Assembly (NCBI RefSeq): GCF_964031115.1
Contig: NZ_OZ035006.1
Span: 1,675,605-1,739,604, forward strand
Origin: Spiroplasma endosymbiont of Clivina fossor
GTDB lineage: Bacteria; Bacillota_I; Bacilli_A; Mycoplasmatales; Nriv7
Reading direction: 5' to 3'
DNA: 64,000 nucleotides
In this document: positions 41,449-53,039 of the stretch, one piece after another
Position numbering within the stretch: the stretch's first letter is position 1
Layout of the letters: each line of letters opens with the position of its first letter
Program-made: the position numbers and the translations under genes
The notes under the pieces: generated by a model
Databases searched by the model: none
Seen by the model: only the letters and a program-made list of their open reading frames with translations
What the model was told of the DNA's origin: nothing

Positions 41449-43764
41449 ATGAAAAAATTACTAGAAATTTTAGGAACAATAACAATAGCAAGTAGTGGAA
41501 TATCGGGAATTGTTGCCAATAGTCCTTATCCAACACAAGAACAACAAATTAAATTAGAAAACATAAATTATAAAAGACAAAAACGAAGCAATGATGAAAA
41601 TAATAAAATAAATATTTTAGAAAATTTAAATAGAGCTAAAAGAGAAGATAATAATTTTAAAATTAAAAATAATATTTACTACATTAATCGTCAAAATTAT
41701 GTTATTAATAAAGAAACAATTCCGTATCCGGTAACAACGATGTATACATTTGCCAAGGATGAATATGGCCGTAAAATTGGTGATATTTATTTTGGAACCA
41801 CAAATGGTCTTTATTTACGAAAAGCTGGCGAGTCAACAACAACAAAAATTGCTGGTATTGATGGTGAAGTAAAAATAATTTATTTTCAAGATGATGGTTT
41901 TAATAGTGTACAAGTAGTTACAAAAACAAATGAAAATGAAAATAATCTTTATTATCTTAATGGTCAAAATTATGTTAATAAAGAAAGTAATCCACCCCAC
42001 CCAATAACATCAATGTATTGATTTGATAAAGATGAAGGTGGTCGCAAGATTGGTCATATTTATTTTGGAACCACAAATGGTCTTTATTTACGAAAAGCTG
42101 GCGAGTCAACAACAACAAAAATTGCTGGTATTGATGGTGAAGTAAAAATAATTCAATCTTATATTGATAAAAATAATAGCGCACATATTATAACAACCGA
42201 TGATAATGCTTATTATCTTAATGGTAATGAAGGTTATGTTAATAAAGAAATTAATATTCCTTATCCAATAACAACAATTTATATTTTTACAAAAAATGAA
42301 TATGGTCGTAAAATTGGTGATATTTATTTTGGAACCACAAATGGTCTTTATTTACGAAAAGCTGGCGAGTCAACAACAACAAAAATTGCTGGTATTGATG
42401 GTGAAGTAAAAATAATTTATTTTCAAGATGATGGTTTTAATAGTGTACAAGTAGTTACAAAAACAAATGAAAATGAAAATAATCTTTATTATCTTAATGG
42501 TCAAAATTATGTTAATAAAGAAAGTAATCCACCCCACCCAATAACATCAATGTATTGATTTGATAAAGATGAAGGTGGTCGCAAGATTGGTCATATTTAT
42601 TTTGGAACCACAAATGGTCTTTATTTACGAAAAGCTGGCGAGTCAACAACAACAAAAATTGCTGGTATTGATAGCGAAGTAACATTAATATACACAGTTG
42701 ATAATAATATTTATATTTTAACAAGAGAAAATAATTTAAGTAAAATTATTTTAAATTTTAATTTAAATATTAATTTTAATTTAAATATTAATAATAATGT
42801 AGTTATTTTAAATGAATTAAATTATTTAAATCCTGATTTAGATATAGCACAATTAGAAATTATTAATAAAACAGATACATCAGCTACAATTAAAGCAAAA
42901 GACAATGGTAAATATTTTGGTGAAGTTACTGTTAATTATAAAATTAAAAATAAAGATGAAATTAGTGCCATTAATTTAAATGAATTGCTTAAAAAAGCAT
43001 TATTTTTTAAATTTCAAGATGAAAATCCAAATTTAAAATTTAAGGAAATAAATTATATTGATACTAATAATTTAAATTTTTCAGATATTGAAATAACAAA
43101 AAAAGAAAATTCATTTTTATGATCTAATGTTCCTAAAAATGTGTGTTCTGATAGAGAAATTATCAATAAAACTCCAAATACAAGATCATTTAATGTACCT
43201 GCTTGTGAATATAATTCAAAATCAAAATTAGTATTTCAAATTACAACAGGATTAACTAAAACAAAACAAGAAAATAAATTAAATGGTTGAAACATAAATT
43301 CTGATGATGAAATGAAATTAACAGATTTTACAAATATAAATAATAAAAATTCTGAAATCATTAATGTATTATCAAATGAATTTGATTTATCAAACACAAA
43401 TAAACAAGAACAAGAAATGATTTTAAGTATTTTTAAGGAACCCGCTGATAAATTTGAACTTAATCCCAATGAAAAATTAAAAATTACTTATCCAGTAAGA
43501 ATAATTACATCTAAAGTTATATTAAATTTAAAACAAAAAATTACAGGAAATATTACTGCCAAAATAATTGATGATAACAATAAAGAACAAATAATTACAT
43601 TATCAATTACAGAAGTAATGAAAATTTTACAAAAATATAGTTTATTACCCAATGAAATTATTATAGATAAAAACAATGATAAAATAACATTTAACGGTGA
43701 AGCATTTTTTTCATCAGAAAGAGAAGGGCCGGTAAAAACAAATACAGTTACTACTATAGTATAA
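41449..43764 (+). CDS. Secreted repeat (propeller-like) surface protein, intact
   Basis: The 771-residue protein has signal peptide MKKLLEILGTITIASSGISG, followed by YKRQKRSN, a dibasic motif like those in the phage attachment proteins. About five units of roughly 85-95 residues contain GDIYFGTTNGLYLRKAGEST and YYLNGQNYVNKE; they look like propeller blades. The C-terminal 300 residues (ELNYLNPDLDI, VPKNVCSDREI, VTTIV end) equal those of the gene at 15062. A 537-bp block is duplicated in tandem. It is convergent with prophage B. Adhesion is a guess. Confidence 0.8.
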
Positions 43765-43793
43765 GGTTTTATAAAAACGATATTAGCTATTTA

Positions 43794-45114
43794 GGGACTG
43801 TACAATTAACTGTGTCTCTAAGTAATTAACTTAAATTCACTCTGTCCTCAAATTTTATCATTAAATGTGAAATTGCACTACCCCAATTTTGAATTGGCAT
43901 CGTTCATTTCTTAACCATATTTTGAAATGCTAAATAAAATATTTTAAAAACTGATGCGTCATTAGGAAAAATCTTTTTATTCTTAATGACTTTTCTTAAT
44001 TGACTATTAACAGATTCAATCGCATTAGTTGTGTAAATAATTCTTCTAAATTCCTGAGGATATTCAAGAAAAATTATTAAATTATTTCAGTTATTTTTTC
44101 ATGATTTAGTAATTTGTGGATACTTTTTATTTCATTTTTCAGAAAAATGATCTAAAGCAATTAACGCTATTTCTTCATTAATTGCTGTATAAATTGATTT
44201 TAAATCATTAGCTACAAGTTTGCGATCTTTGTAAGGAACAAATTTTAAACTATTGCGAATTTGATGAACAATGCATAATTGATGCTGTGTTTTTGGGAAA
44301 ACAGCTTCTATTGCATCAGACATCCCAGTTAAATTATCACTACAAGCAACAAGAATATCTTGTAACCCACGATTTTTCATTTCCGTAAGATTATTAAGTC
44401 AAAATTTGGCTCCCTCATTCTCACTAATTCACATTCCTAAAATATCTTTTAAACCATCTAAATTAATTCCTAAGGCAAGATAAACTGCTTTATTTATTAT
44501 TCGTTTATCTTGCTTTACTTTAACAACAATACAATCAAAATAAACAATCGGATAAATCTTCTCTAAAGGTTTAGTTTGTCACATTTTAACTTCTTCAATA
44601 ACATCATCAGTTATTTGACTAATTAAACTTTCTGAAATTTCTGCTCCGTGATAGAATTCTTGCAATTGTGCTTTGATATCAGAAATTGTCATTCCTCTTG
44701 CATATAAAGAAATTACTTTTTGATCAAAGTTATCAAATCTTCTTTGTCTTTTCGGAATAATTACTGGTTCAAAAGTACTATTTCGATCTCTTGGTACATC
44801 AATTGCGATTGAACCATTTTTAGTAATAATGGTTTTTTGTGTGTTGCCATTTCTTTTATTATGATTCTCATCAGTTTCAAGATAATCTTTAATTTCCGTA
44901 TTTAACATTCGTTCAGTTAATTTTTTGGTAAATTCCTGAAAAATAGTATTGCCTTTAAATAAATCTTGTGGATTATCAATATTTTCTAAAAAATAATCAA
45001 CAACTTTATCAATTGCGTCAGGTTCTTTTTTTATTTTTTTTGTCATTTTCTGTTCTCCTTCTTTTAAGTATAATTCAGAATGAATTATCGAGACACAGAA
45101 TTTTGGACAGGCTC
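43794..45114 (-). mobile_element. IS256-like element, copy 4
   Basis: A 1321-bp copy with exact 8-bp duplication GCTATTTA, inserted just downstream of the propeller gene. Confidence 0.9.
43826..45046 (-). CDS. IS256-family transposase, copy 4
   Basis: Full-length 406-residue Mutator-type transposase of the [10 protein letters not shown] variant. Confidence 0.95.
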
Positions 45115-45189
45115 GCTATTTAGAACAATAACTTTAATTGGAGCAAGTACACCATGTTTAATTTCTTGTGAAAAATAAGAAAAATATTC

Positions 45190-45219
45190 AAACCAGTAAT
45201 TTTAATTAATTACTGGTTT
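45190..45219 (-). terminator. Terminator closing prophage B
   Basis: Perfect 12-bp stem AAACCAGTAATT/AATTACTGGTTT with T-rich flanks, identical in stem to that of prophage A. Confidence 0.85.
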
Positions 45220-45333
45220 CTTATTTTATTAAAATATAAAAAATGAAAAGTTGCTTAGTTGTTTAAGAGTATTGTCATCATAGACAACCACCTTTTAGGG
45301 TAGTAATTTTAACAGTTTTTAAATTTAGTTAAC

Positions 45334-45834
45334 TTATTTTTCTGTTTTAATGATAAATGTTTTTCTAGGATTTATTTCTATTCTATATCCGCTTGAGTGA
45401 TCATAGTAATTTATTGTCATTTCTAATTGGATAAACTTTTGGATTTTGTATGTTTTTCTATTGTTATTTTGGTTAATTATTTTGCCATATTTTCCTGTTA
45501 AATCTTCAATATTTTTTCTTATTTCATTGTTTTTTAAAAAAGCAGGAGTTATAAATTCAAGTTTATCATTTGTTGGTTTTGGTCTTTCTTTAAGTACTTT
45601 TTCAAGATTTTTTTTATTTATACTTATAGGAACTTTTATTATTATTTTTAATTCATCATGATGTTGTTGAATATTCTCAATTTCAACTTCTTTTAAATTT
45701 TCAAGTTTAACTTCTTTTTCATAAATTTGATTTTTAATCATTGGTGGTGTTATTGATTTATTTGTTTTATTATTACAACCAGTTATGAATAATGTTGCTA
45801 ATTCCAAGAGAGTTAGTATATTTAAAAATTTCAT
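45334..45834 (-). CDS. Phage lipoprotein carrying the cognate attachment-protein domain (B)
   Basis: 166 residues with lipobox FITGC (Cys20). After a short linker the protein (QIYEKEVKLENLKEVEIENI to PRKTFIIKTEK) matches the N-domain of the prophage B attachment protein with only a few changes, and is unlike the A or D lipoproteins. The Shine-Dalgarno is weak (AAAGAAG where A has AAAGGAG), and an (AT)6 tract lies upstream. Likely a surface lipoprotein displaying the virion binding domain. Confidence 0.8.
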   Translation of the reverse strand: MKFLNILTLLELATLFITGCNNKTNKSITPPMIKNQIYEKEVKLENLKEVEIENIQQHHDELKIIIKVPISINKKNLEKVLKERPKPTNDKLEFITPAFLKNNEIRKNIEDLTGKYGKIINQNNNRKTYKIQKFIQLEMTINYYDHSSGYRIEINPRKTFIIKTEK

Positions 45835-45870
45835 AATTTTAACTTCTTTATTTTTTTCTATATATATATA

Positions 45871-47754
45871 TTACACGAAAATCCTTAAAATCATTAGAAA
45901 AATGGCAAAACCGATTAAAAATTGGAAGGTATAGTAAAAAGCTGGTACTGTTTTAAAAACTGGAAAAATATCGGTTGAAAAATTAACTGTTGCTTTTGCA
46001 ATAATTGCTAATGGTCGTAAAATCGTGATGATTTGTGAAGCGGTGAGTATTCAGTTTATCATTTTGATACCAGCATTTTGAATGGCACAACCAATATCAT
46101 TAAATGTTGGTATTCATCGTCCCGAATATTTGCAATTTGCTGGTGGAATTAAATCGTCTCATTCACTATTATTTGAACCATCAGGGATAAAGGCTGTTGA
46201 ATTTAATACATTAAAGTCATAAATTTTAAAATTGTAGTTAGAAATATTACCTTTGTGATAAAGTGGAAAAGTTAAGGTAAAAATATTAATACCATAACGA
46301 ATATCAATATCGGTATTGAGATAATTAATACTGTTAGCAGTCTTGCTGGTTGGCAAGGTAATTAGTTTATTGTCGTAAGATTTAAGGACATTAAAATCAA
46401 TTTGATAAATACTATTGGTGTTGTTAATAGCATTGTAATTATCTTGGTGCATTTTTTTGTCAAAAGTAAAGAAATAACTTCTTAGTAATAATTCTGAGTT
46501 TCCTATAATATTTACTAAGTATTTTTTGGGATAAAAGGTAATTAATGAACGATAAAAGAAACCTATTTGAATAAAGTAATCCTTCTTATAGTTTTCTATA
46601 CCCTTAAAATCAATTTCGGTATGAGTTTTTTCGTCCATATCAAAAGTCGCATAAAATAAACTAGCAAAGAAATTGCCAAGAATTTCATAGATTTCATCAA
46701 AAACATTTTTGTAATCGCTGTTGTTAATACTAGGAATGTTATTTTTAAAATATAGGTAAATATCATTTTTTAAATCGGGGTCATAGCGTAGAAAACTAAA
46801 TCTAACATTGAGGTAATTTAAGGTACCAAAAAGATACTTAATTAGGTAATAATCGTTAGTACTTTTGGTATCATATTTTCAGATTTCACTTTCACCGCGT
46901 AATAATTGTAAATAGTTATTACTCGCAACTAATGTTTTATTAAAAGCTTTAATTTTTAAAACATTATTATTAATTTCGCCTGTACTACTAGAACTTTTGT
47001 GATAAAAATAGCTCTCGTCTTTAAAGCCGTGATTTTTAATCGTAAATTCTTTGTAATAACCTTTTTCTAAGGTGTCAATGAAATTAAATACTGGTGTTCA
47101 ATAAAGATAAGAATAATTGAATTTGTCAAAATCACCGCGATGAATCATTAAATAATCAAGATTATCAACAACATCGTTATAGTTATGGTTTCCATCAAAT
47201 TTTTTGGTTATTTCTGGCAAATCAATGTCGGTTGTATCTTTTTCTGTTTTAATGATAAATGTTTTTCTAGGACTTATTTCTATTCTATATCCGCTTGAGT
47301 GATCATAATAATTTATTGTCATTTCTAATTGGATAAACTTTTGGATTTTGTATGTTTTTCTATTGTTATTTTGGTTAATTATTTTGCCATATTTTCCTGT
47401 TAAATCTTCAATATTTTTTCTTATTTCATTGTTTTTTGAAAAAGCAGGAGTTATAAATTCAAGTTTATCATTTGTTGGTTTTGGTCTTTCTTTAAGTACT
47501 TCTTCAAGATTTTTTTTATTTATATTTATAGGAACTTTTATTATTATTTTTAATTCATCATGATGCTGTTGAATATTCTCAATTTCAACTTCTTTTAAAT
47601 TTTCAAGTTTAACTTCTTTTTCGTAAATTTGGTTATTTTGTCTTTTGTTTCTAATTAGTGATTGTGTTGTTATTTCGTCATTATTAATATTTTGGGGAAT
47701 GGTAAAAATGTTATTGAAACTAATAATTAACACGGTAAATATTTTCATAAACAT
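45871..47754 (-). CDS. pIII-like attachment protein, type-2 N-domain (B)
   Basis: 627 residues. The signal peptide and first 40 residues nearly equal those of A, and from LDYLMIHRGDFDKFNYSYLY to the C-terminal anchor it is also close to A. Between them (about residues 42-175) the domain is unrelated to that of A and matches the adjacent lipoprotein. A clean domain exchange in an otherwise conserved gene. Confidence 0.8.
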
Positions 47755-47769
47755 TTTTATCACTCCTTT

Positions 47770-48042
47770 TTAAAATATTTTATTTTTCATTGTTCTTTTG
47801 GTTTTGATTTTTTTAATAAGTCACTCAATGCTACAGTTTATAACTACTGCTATTGTAATGCATATATCTAAATATCCTAGTATCATAAGTGAAATTAATA
47901 CTTCAAATTTTTCATATAATAATTTCAAATCATTAGTTTCCAATTTTAAAAATGGAATAAAAAATATAATAATCATAAAAATGTAAGGTAAAATTCTCCA
48001 TCAATATTTTTTTAAAGAATTAATTAGTTTGTTTGATTTCAT
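47770..48042 (-). CDS. Phage two-span membrane protein, 90 residues (B)
   Basis: Homologue of 10767-11039 with a few substitutions (FMIIIFFIPFLKLETNDLK). It overlaps the upstream gene by 23 bases, as in A. Confidence 0.75.
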
Positions 48043-48412
48043 TTTTTAAGGTTCTTTTTGCTTTAATTTTTTGAATAGTAAAGCGGATGAATTTTTCAAA
48101 TTTAATTGCAAAATATATTGCTCCGCCTCATCAAAAAACAAATATTCCTGCTAGCATAATACCACTATTGAACTTGCCAAAGAAATCAACCATCTCTTTA
48201 TTCATAAACTCATTAAATTCGTTACTTGTTCCAGTTATTCATTTAGTATCAATTGCTGTTAATGCACAAAGTAATAAGCTTATAAAAATGAAAATGATAC
48301 TTAATAATATTTTTAACCACTGATTTTTAAAAGAATTTTTAATTCTTAATTTTAATGATATTTTTTCTTTTGAATTATATTTTTTAAATAATTTTCCTAA
48401 AAGTTTTTTCAT
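48020..48412 (-). CDS. Phage two-span membrane protein, 130 residues (B)
   Basis: Homologue of 10397-10789 (MKKLLGKLFKKYNSKEKISL), intact, with DTKWITGTSNEFNEF and WWGGAIYFAI. Confidence 0.75.
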
Positions 48413-48433
48413 TTTAATTTTCCTTTCATATTT

Positions 48434-48682
48434 TTATCGTACTTTAATCACAATAAATAAAGCAATAAGTACACAAGTTACACCAAGAATGGTAAAGATT
48501 GGATGTTGCGAAAATGTTCGTGCCATTGGTTTAAATAGTTCTAAAATTGTTAAATTGCTAGTAATAAATTTTTGGAAATTGGTAAGACCTTCGCTAATGT
48601 AGTTCGTTAAAGTTTCAAAATGACTACCAGCTAAAAGTCCAAGAACAGTTATTAAGATAAAAATAATAATTAGTTTAAACAT
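48434..48682 (-). CDS. Phage membrane protein, 82 residues (B)
   Basis: Nearly identical to 10126-10374; FSQHPIF motif and two hydrophobic ends. It begins two bases after the preceding stop. Confidence 0.8.
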   Translation of the reverse strand: MFKLIIIFILITVLGLLAGSHFETLTNYISEGLTNFQKFITSNLTILELFKPMARTFSQHPIFTILGVTCVLIALFIVIKVR

Positions 48683-48684
48683 CG

Positions 48685-48960
48685 TTAGTTACCTTGTTTT
48701 GTTTTTATTTGTTTTTTAGCTTTTCCTCACGCACTTAAACGCCCCTTATTTTTAACAGCATATTGGCGTTGTTTTTCTAAATTAACTTGTTGACTACCAA
48801 AACCAAGAATAATTGCCATAAGAAATTCTACAGCCAGCGTTAAGAACAAAGGAAATATTAGTTGAATTTTTGTTCCTGGTACTTCAAGACTTCAAATTAA
48901 ATCAAAAACTTTATAAAGCATTTGGGCAAGAAAGTCGGCCATTTTTGCGAGATTTTCCAT
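48685..48960 (-). CDS. Phage membrane protein, 91 residues (B)
   Basis: Homologue of 9803-10123, identical through SAWGK but with a 15-residue deletion in the basic tail, ending KQIKTKQGN. Confidence 0.8.
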
Positions 48961-48963
48961 TTT

Positions 48964-49950
48964 TTATTGTTCCTTTTCTTTCATTTTTCTTAAAAATTTG
49001 CTAAATTTATCCATTTTTAAGTATTCTAAGTCTTCTAAATCAATTGCCGTATCAGTATAGTATTTATCTTCATAGTCAGGATTTACTTTTGAATTTAAAT
49101 AATCTCTTAAAAACGCTAGGTAAAAAGAATTGTAAGTGTTAAGTATTGGTAGGGGGATTTTTAGTTTAAAAAAATAAATATCAAGTTCAGGAATATCACG
49201 ATATTTAATGCGACGCCCTTTCTTACTATTTTTAGCATCAATTAAGGTGTTTCGTCAGCGTTCATATTCTTCAATGCTCGTAAAGGTACCATAGATGACT
49301 TTTAAGTAGGGACGAAAAATATTAACAGGTTTTTTACGAATTCCCACAATCACATTATTAGCAATATCACGAACTTTAACTCAAATATGTTTATCTCTTT
49401 GACCGCTAGCCAGCACAATATGACCAAAATGGCGTGCCAGAGCGAAATATTCTTGAATACCGGTTTCTTCGTTTTTGGTATTATTTTTTTCTCAATCAGT
49501 TCCTTCTAAAAATAAGTTGGTTTCGTCTCATAACAGTAAGGTTTTGTCTGGCAATACTGGATAATCAAAGTCTAACAAACCCATATGCCCTAAACTTAAT
49601 TTTTGGGTTTCTAGTAATGGAAAGGTTGATGCGATGTGATATTTCTTCTTTTTTAGTAATTTTGCTGCGTATACTAGAAAGGCGGTTTTTCCAGTTCCTA
49701 ATGAACCAATCACAATATTTAATGGTGAGTTTTTTAAGAAGTTAATCACTTTGTTAATTTGTGTTAAATTACCGATTTTAAAAACGAAAATTAAAATGCA
49801 ACCTGCTAAAAATAAATAGCTCACAATGTTTTTAAAATAACCGTTGTAAATATATCAAATTGCTCCTCAATGTCATAAAATTAAAAATGAGGTGCGATTC
49901 AATTCAATAAAATGGTTATTTTTTTCTATTATTCATTTGCAAAATTTCAT
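48964..49950 (-). CDS. Zot-like assembly ATPase (B)
   Basis: 328 residues, nearly identical to the A protein, with Walker A GSLGTGKT and Walker B TLLLWDE. Intact. Confidence 0.9.
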
Positions 49951-49974
49951 CTTGCACCTCACTTTATTTTTTTG

Positions 49975-50220
49975 TTAGCGTACCGCTCCAAGTAATTTTT
50001 CAAACATTTTAAAGCAAATAAAGAATATTGCCAAAATAAATGGAAAAATGAAGATTCAGTAGTCAGCAAAGAAGTTACCGACTTGTGGCATATTAACCGC
50101 AATAATTTCTCACATTTTAGTAAACGCTGTTATAATCGCATTTCATAATTTAGTCATCGCATCACTAGCTGTTATTTTTTCTGCTGTTGCTGGTGCATTG
50201 GCCAAGAAAGTTCCAATCAT
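49975..50220 (-). CDS. Major coat protein candidate (B)
   Basis: 81 residues, MIGTFLANAPATAEK and then identical to A through KLLGAVR. The ribosome-binding box is AAAGGAGGTGAT. Confidence 0.85.
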
Positions 50221-50239
50221 ATAATCACCTCCTTTCTCT

Positions 50240-50353
50240 TTAAAACATTCATCATTTATATTCAAAGTTTTTCTTAAATTTGTTAAAACCACGATTAACC
50301 TTAACACGATTGTATTTTTTCCTAATTAATTTTGAATTTCTTTGGGAATGCAT
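50240..50353 (-). CDS. Phage basic peptide, 37 residues (B)
   Basis: Same Lys/Arg-rich peptide as at 8410-8523 with one change (KKYNRV). Confidence 0.65.
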
Positions 50354-50385
50354 CACAATGTAACTTCTCGACATTACTTTTGCCT

Positions 50386-50616
50386 CTATCTAAATACTGA
50401 TATGGTTTTTCAAAGTAGCATTAGAATAAATCACACCATAATCGCTGTTAGGAGTCAAAAAGCAATGTTTGCTATTAAAAGTCAAAGTGGTGCTTCGGTT
50501 AATTTAATTTCTTTACCACCAGTAATGTGGGCCGGAATAGTTGTAATTTGAATAAATAAATCTCAGAAAGTTTGTTTAATTTGTTCTCAATTAAATTCTT
50601 TTAAATTTACTGTCAT
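50386..50616 (-). CDS. Phage membrane protein, 76 residues (B)
   Basis: Homologue of 8147-8377 (MTVNLKEFNWEQIKQTFWDL), with several UGA-Trp codons and a C-terminal membrane helix. Confidence 0.8.
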
Positions 50617-50619
50617 TTT

Positions 50620-50781
50620 TTATCTACCAAAAATCATTTTTATTGGTAAATACATAATTGAAATTAATGCGAAAAGAAAAGTAATGATAATAATTAATCC
50701 GGCAATAAATGCAACTTGTGCGGGCATTTTTTCTATCGGAACAAACAGTTTTAAGAATTCCATAATAATTTCTCAAAACAT
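50620..50781 (-). CDS. Phage small membrane protein, 53 residues (B)
   Basis: Homologue of 7982-8143 (MFWEIIMEFLKLFVPIEKMP); start overlaps the previous stop. Confidence 0.75.
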
Positions 50782-51002
50782 TATTTTTTATCCTTGTTAT
50801 TTTCTTTTGAATTAGGGGCTTTAACTCATTCTTCAAAGCGGGCAATAAATACTTTTTCGTCTTTTGTGAAATTACCAGTATTATTTTTAATGGCATTTTT
50901 AAATTTAATTCGCATTTTTATTTTGGCATAAATTTTATAAGCAAAATACGCCAATAGCATTATGCAAGTGATAATAAATATTAATCCAATCGCAATATTC
51001 AT
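50781..51002 (-). CDS. Phage single-span membrane protein, 73 residues (B)
   Basis: Homologue of 7761-7982, with the tail ending SKENNKDKK. Confidence 0.8.
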
Positions 51003-51004
51003 TT

Positions 51005-51331
51005 TTAAACTCCTTTAAAATAATCAAAACTTACAACCTTTTTATCATGTTCTTTTTCGGCAATGAAGAAGCCTAATAATTCTTGGCCTTTAATTAATTT
51101 GGTTTCTTGCTCTTGTTGATTAATTGAAATTACTTGATATTTACTATCTTTTATTATTCCAATGCAAATTGAATTTTCGTATTTTCCTTTATAAACAAAT
51201 CGCTTTGGAAACCAAATACCGATTTGTTCATTAAATCACGGAATTTTTGGCGCTTTAATAAGCATTGCGTTTTGTGTTTCTTTTAAGAGATATTTTTTAG
51301 TATTTAAGAAAATGTTTTCAATGTTTTTCAT
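51005..51331 (-). CDS. Plectrovirus conserved 108-residue protein (B)
   Basis: Homologue of 7432-7758 with a few changes (PWFNEQIG; EHDKKVVSFDYFKGV). Confidence 0.8.
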
Positions 51332-51840
51332 AGTAAATTACCTTTCTTATTTGTTATAAACTAAGTTATATTAACTAAGTTAGTTAACTTAGTTTTTTAA
51401 ACACTTATATATCGCAGATTTAAGTGTTTAACAAGCTTTGTTAGTAAATTTTGTTTTTTAATTAGATAAAGATTTTAATAATTTTAAACTTAGCATACCC
51501 CTATATAGAAATTTTTACACTTTAACATCCGCATCCTACCCTTGGAACTAATTTAATAGCGTGTATATTTTTAGGAAATCCACCCATTCATTTTTTTATT
51601 GCAAAACGAAACAAATTGCTATAGCTAATAGGATGTTATCTATTAACTGGTAAACTTCTTTTGGTTATGGCGACCACCCACAATTTATCGTGCTTTAATA
51701 CATACCAACATTATTAATTCACTTGTATTTAATTTTCAAAGAACAAATTTTTAACACCTTATAAAATAAAAAGACAATCATTGCTGACTGTCTTAATACT
51801 TATTCAAATCTTTTCCCACCTAACAAAACTTTATGCGTCC
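51332..51840 (-). other. Conserved prophage noncoding region (B)
   Basis: Counterpart of 6923-7431, without a gene. In the AGTTAATAG stem one arm has changed from CTATTAACT to CTATTAGCT, turning an A-U pair into a G-U pair and keeping the stem. The terminator hairpin and the AACTAAGTT repeats are kept. Confidence 0.65.
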
Positions 51841-52002
51841 TTTAAAAAAGGGATGATAAATTTAAAATAATGCAGAAAATTTTTAAAAATAATTTATAAT
51901 AAAATTCCAAGGCAAAAAGACTGTAGATTAATTTTTGGAGAAAGGAAAAGGTGTTATAAATTTTATTAATTAGTAAAAATTCACGAAAGGAATTTAATTA
52001 AT
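51841..52002 (+). promoter_or_regulatory. Promoter and leader of the second propeller gene
   Basis: TATAAT at about 51895-51900, and the leader ATTAATTAGTAAAAATTCAC also found before the gene at 41449. A GAAAGGA box precedes ATG 52003. The shared leader suggests common control of the propeller genes. Confidence 0.5.
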
Positions 52003-53030
52003 ATGAAAAAATTACTAGGATTCTTAGGAACAATAACAATAGCAGGAAGCGGAATGACTGGAATTGTTGGAAATGTCCCAGCTCCAACAAAAAATGAAAT
52101 TAAAAAAGAATATATAATTACAAAAATATTAGGTATAAATCAAAGAATTAGTTCTATGGCAATCGATAGTCAAAATAATGTATATTATGGCACTGCGAAT
52201 GGACTTGTTTATAAATTAAAAAATAATGAAGTAATTGTATCAACAATTACTGGTATAGAAAATAATTCTCGTATTGAATCAATAACGATAGATAATAATG
52301 ATAATGCTTATTTTGCTACATCTACAGGTGGATATAAATTAAAAAATAATGAAATAACTGCAATAAAAATTTTAGGAATAAAAGATTATGTTTGATTATC
52401 GCTAATTGATAGTCAAAATATTGTATATTTTGTTTCCAATAATGATGGAATTTATAAATTAATTAATAATAACAGTAACGCAGAAAAAATAGTGAAAATA
52501 AACCAATAAAAATATGTGGAATAAAAGGAGCTTACGGATTTTTAACTTTTGTTGATAATAACAATAATATATATATTGGAGCAAAGAAAAAAGATGGATA
52601 TTCTCTTTATGTTATAAAAAATAATGAAAATTGAGGAACAAAAATTAAAAATATAAATACACAAGTACGATCAATTACAGCTGATAATAACAATAATGTA
52701 TATATCGGAACAGATAATAAAGGAGCTTTTTTCTTATCTACAATTGAATTAACAAAAGAAAAACCAAGGGCTAAACAAATTAATGAACTGAAAACTAATA
52801 CAGGAATTAATGCCATTGCAGTTGATAGTAATAACAATATTTATTTTGGCATCCATAGAATTGGACTTTATATAATTGAAAATAATACAAAAATAGCAAG
52901 AAAAATTAATGAAATAAATAGTAGTGTATTTATTATTAAAATTAGCAATCAAAATAATAAAGTATATGTATCTGAAGCAGATTATAAATCTACAATGGAT
53001 GTAGAATACCTAATTAATATTATTAATTAA
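52003..53030 (+). pseudogene. Secreted propeller-like surface protein, frameshifted in an A run
   Basis: The signal peptide MKKLLGFLGTITIAGSGMTG is closely related to that of 41449. Repeats such as AIDSQNNVYYGTANG follow. The frame ends in a stop at about 52507. One base shift in the A6 run near 52483-52488 would restore it, and the same repeat pattern then continues (TADNNNNVYIGTDNKG) to TAA 53028-53030. It may be a dead gene or a phase-variable one in its off state. It lacks the C-terminal region of the other two propeller genes. Confidence 0.7.
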
Positions 53031-53039
53031 CCAGATAAA

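Larger units (their letters stand above)
45190..51840 (-). mobile_element. Prophage B, plectrovirus
   Basis: Same gene order as A on the minus strand. The early and structural genes are close to A, but the attachment N-domain and the lipoprotein are of another type. No IS interrupts it. It begins with GGACGCAT at 51840 and ends with the AAACCAGTAATT hairpin at 45190-45219. It is the least damaged phage in the window. Confidence 0.9.

Noticed and set aside
41975-42184. Minus-strand ORFs with identical ends inside the propeller gene
   Set aside because: They are antisense shadows of the duplicated repeat block.
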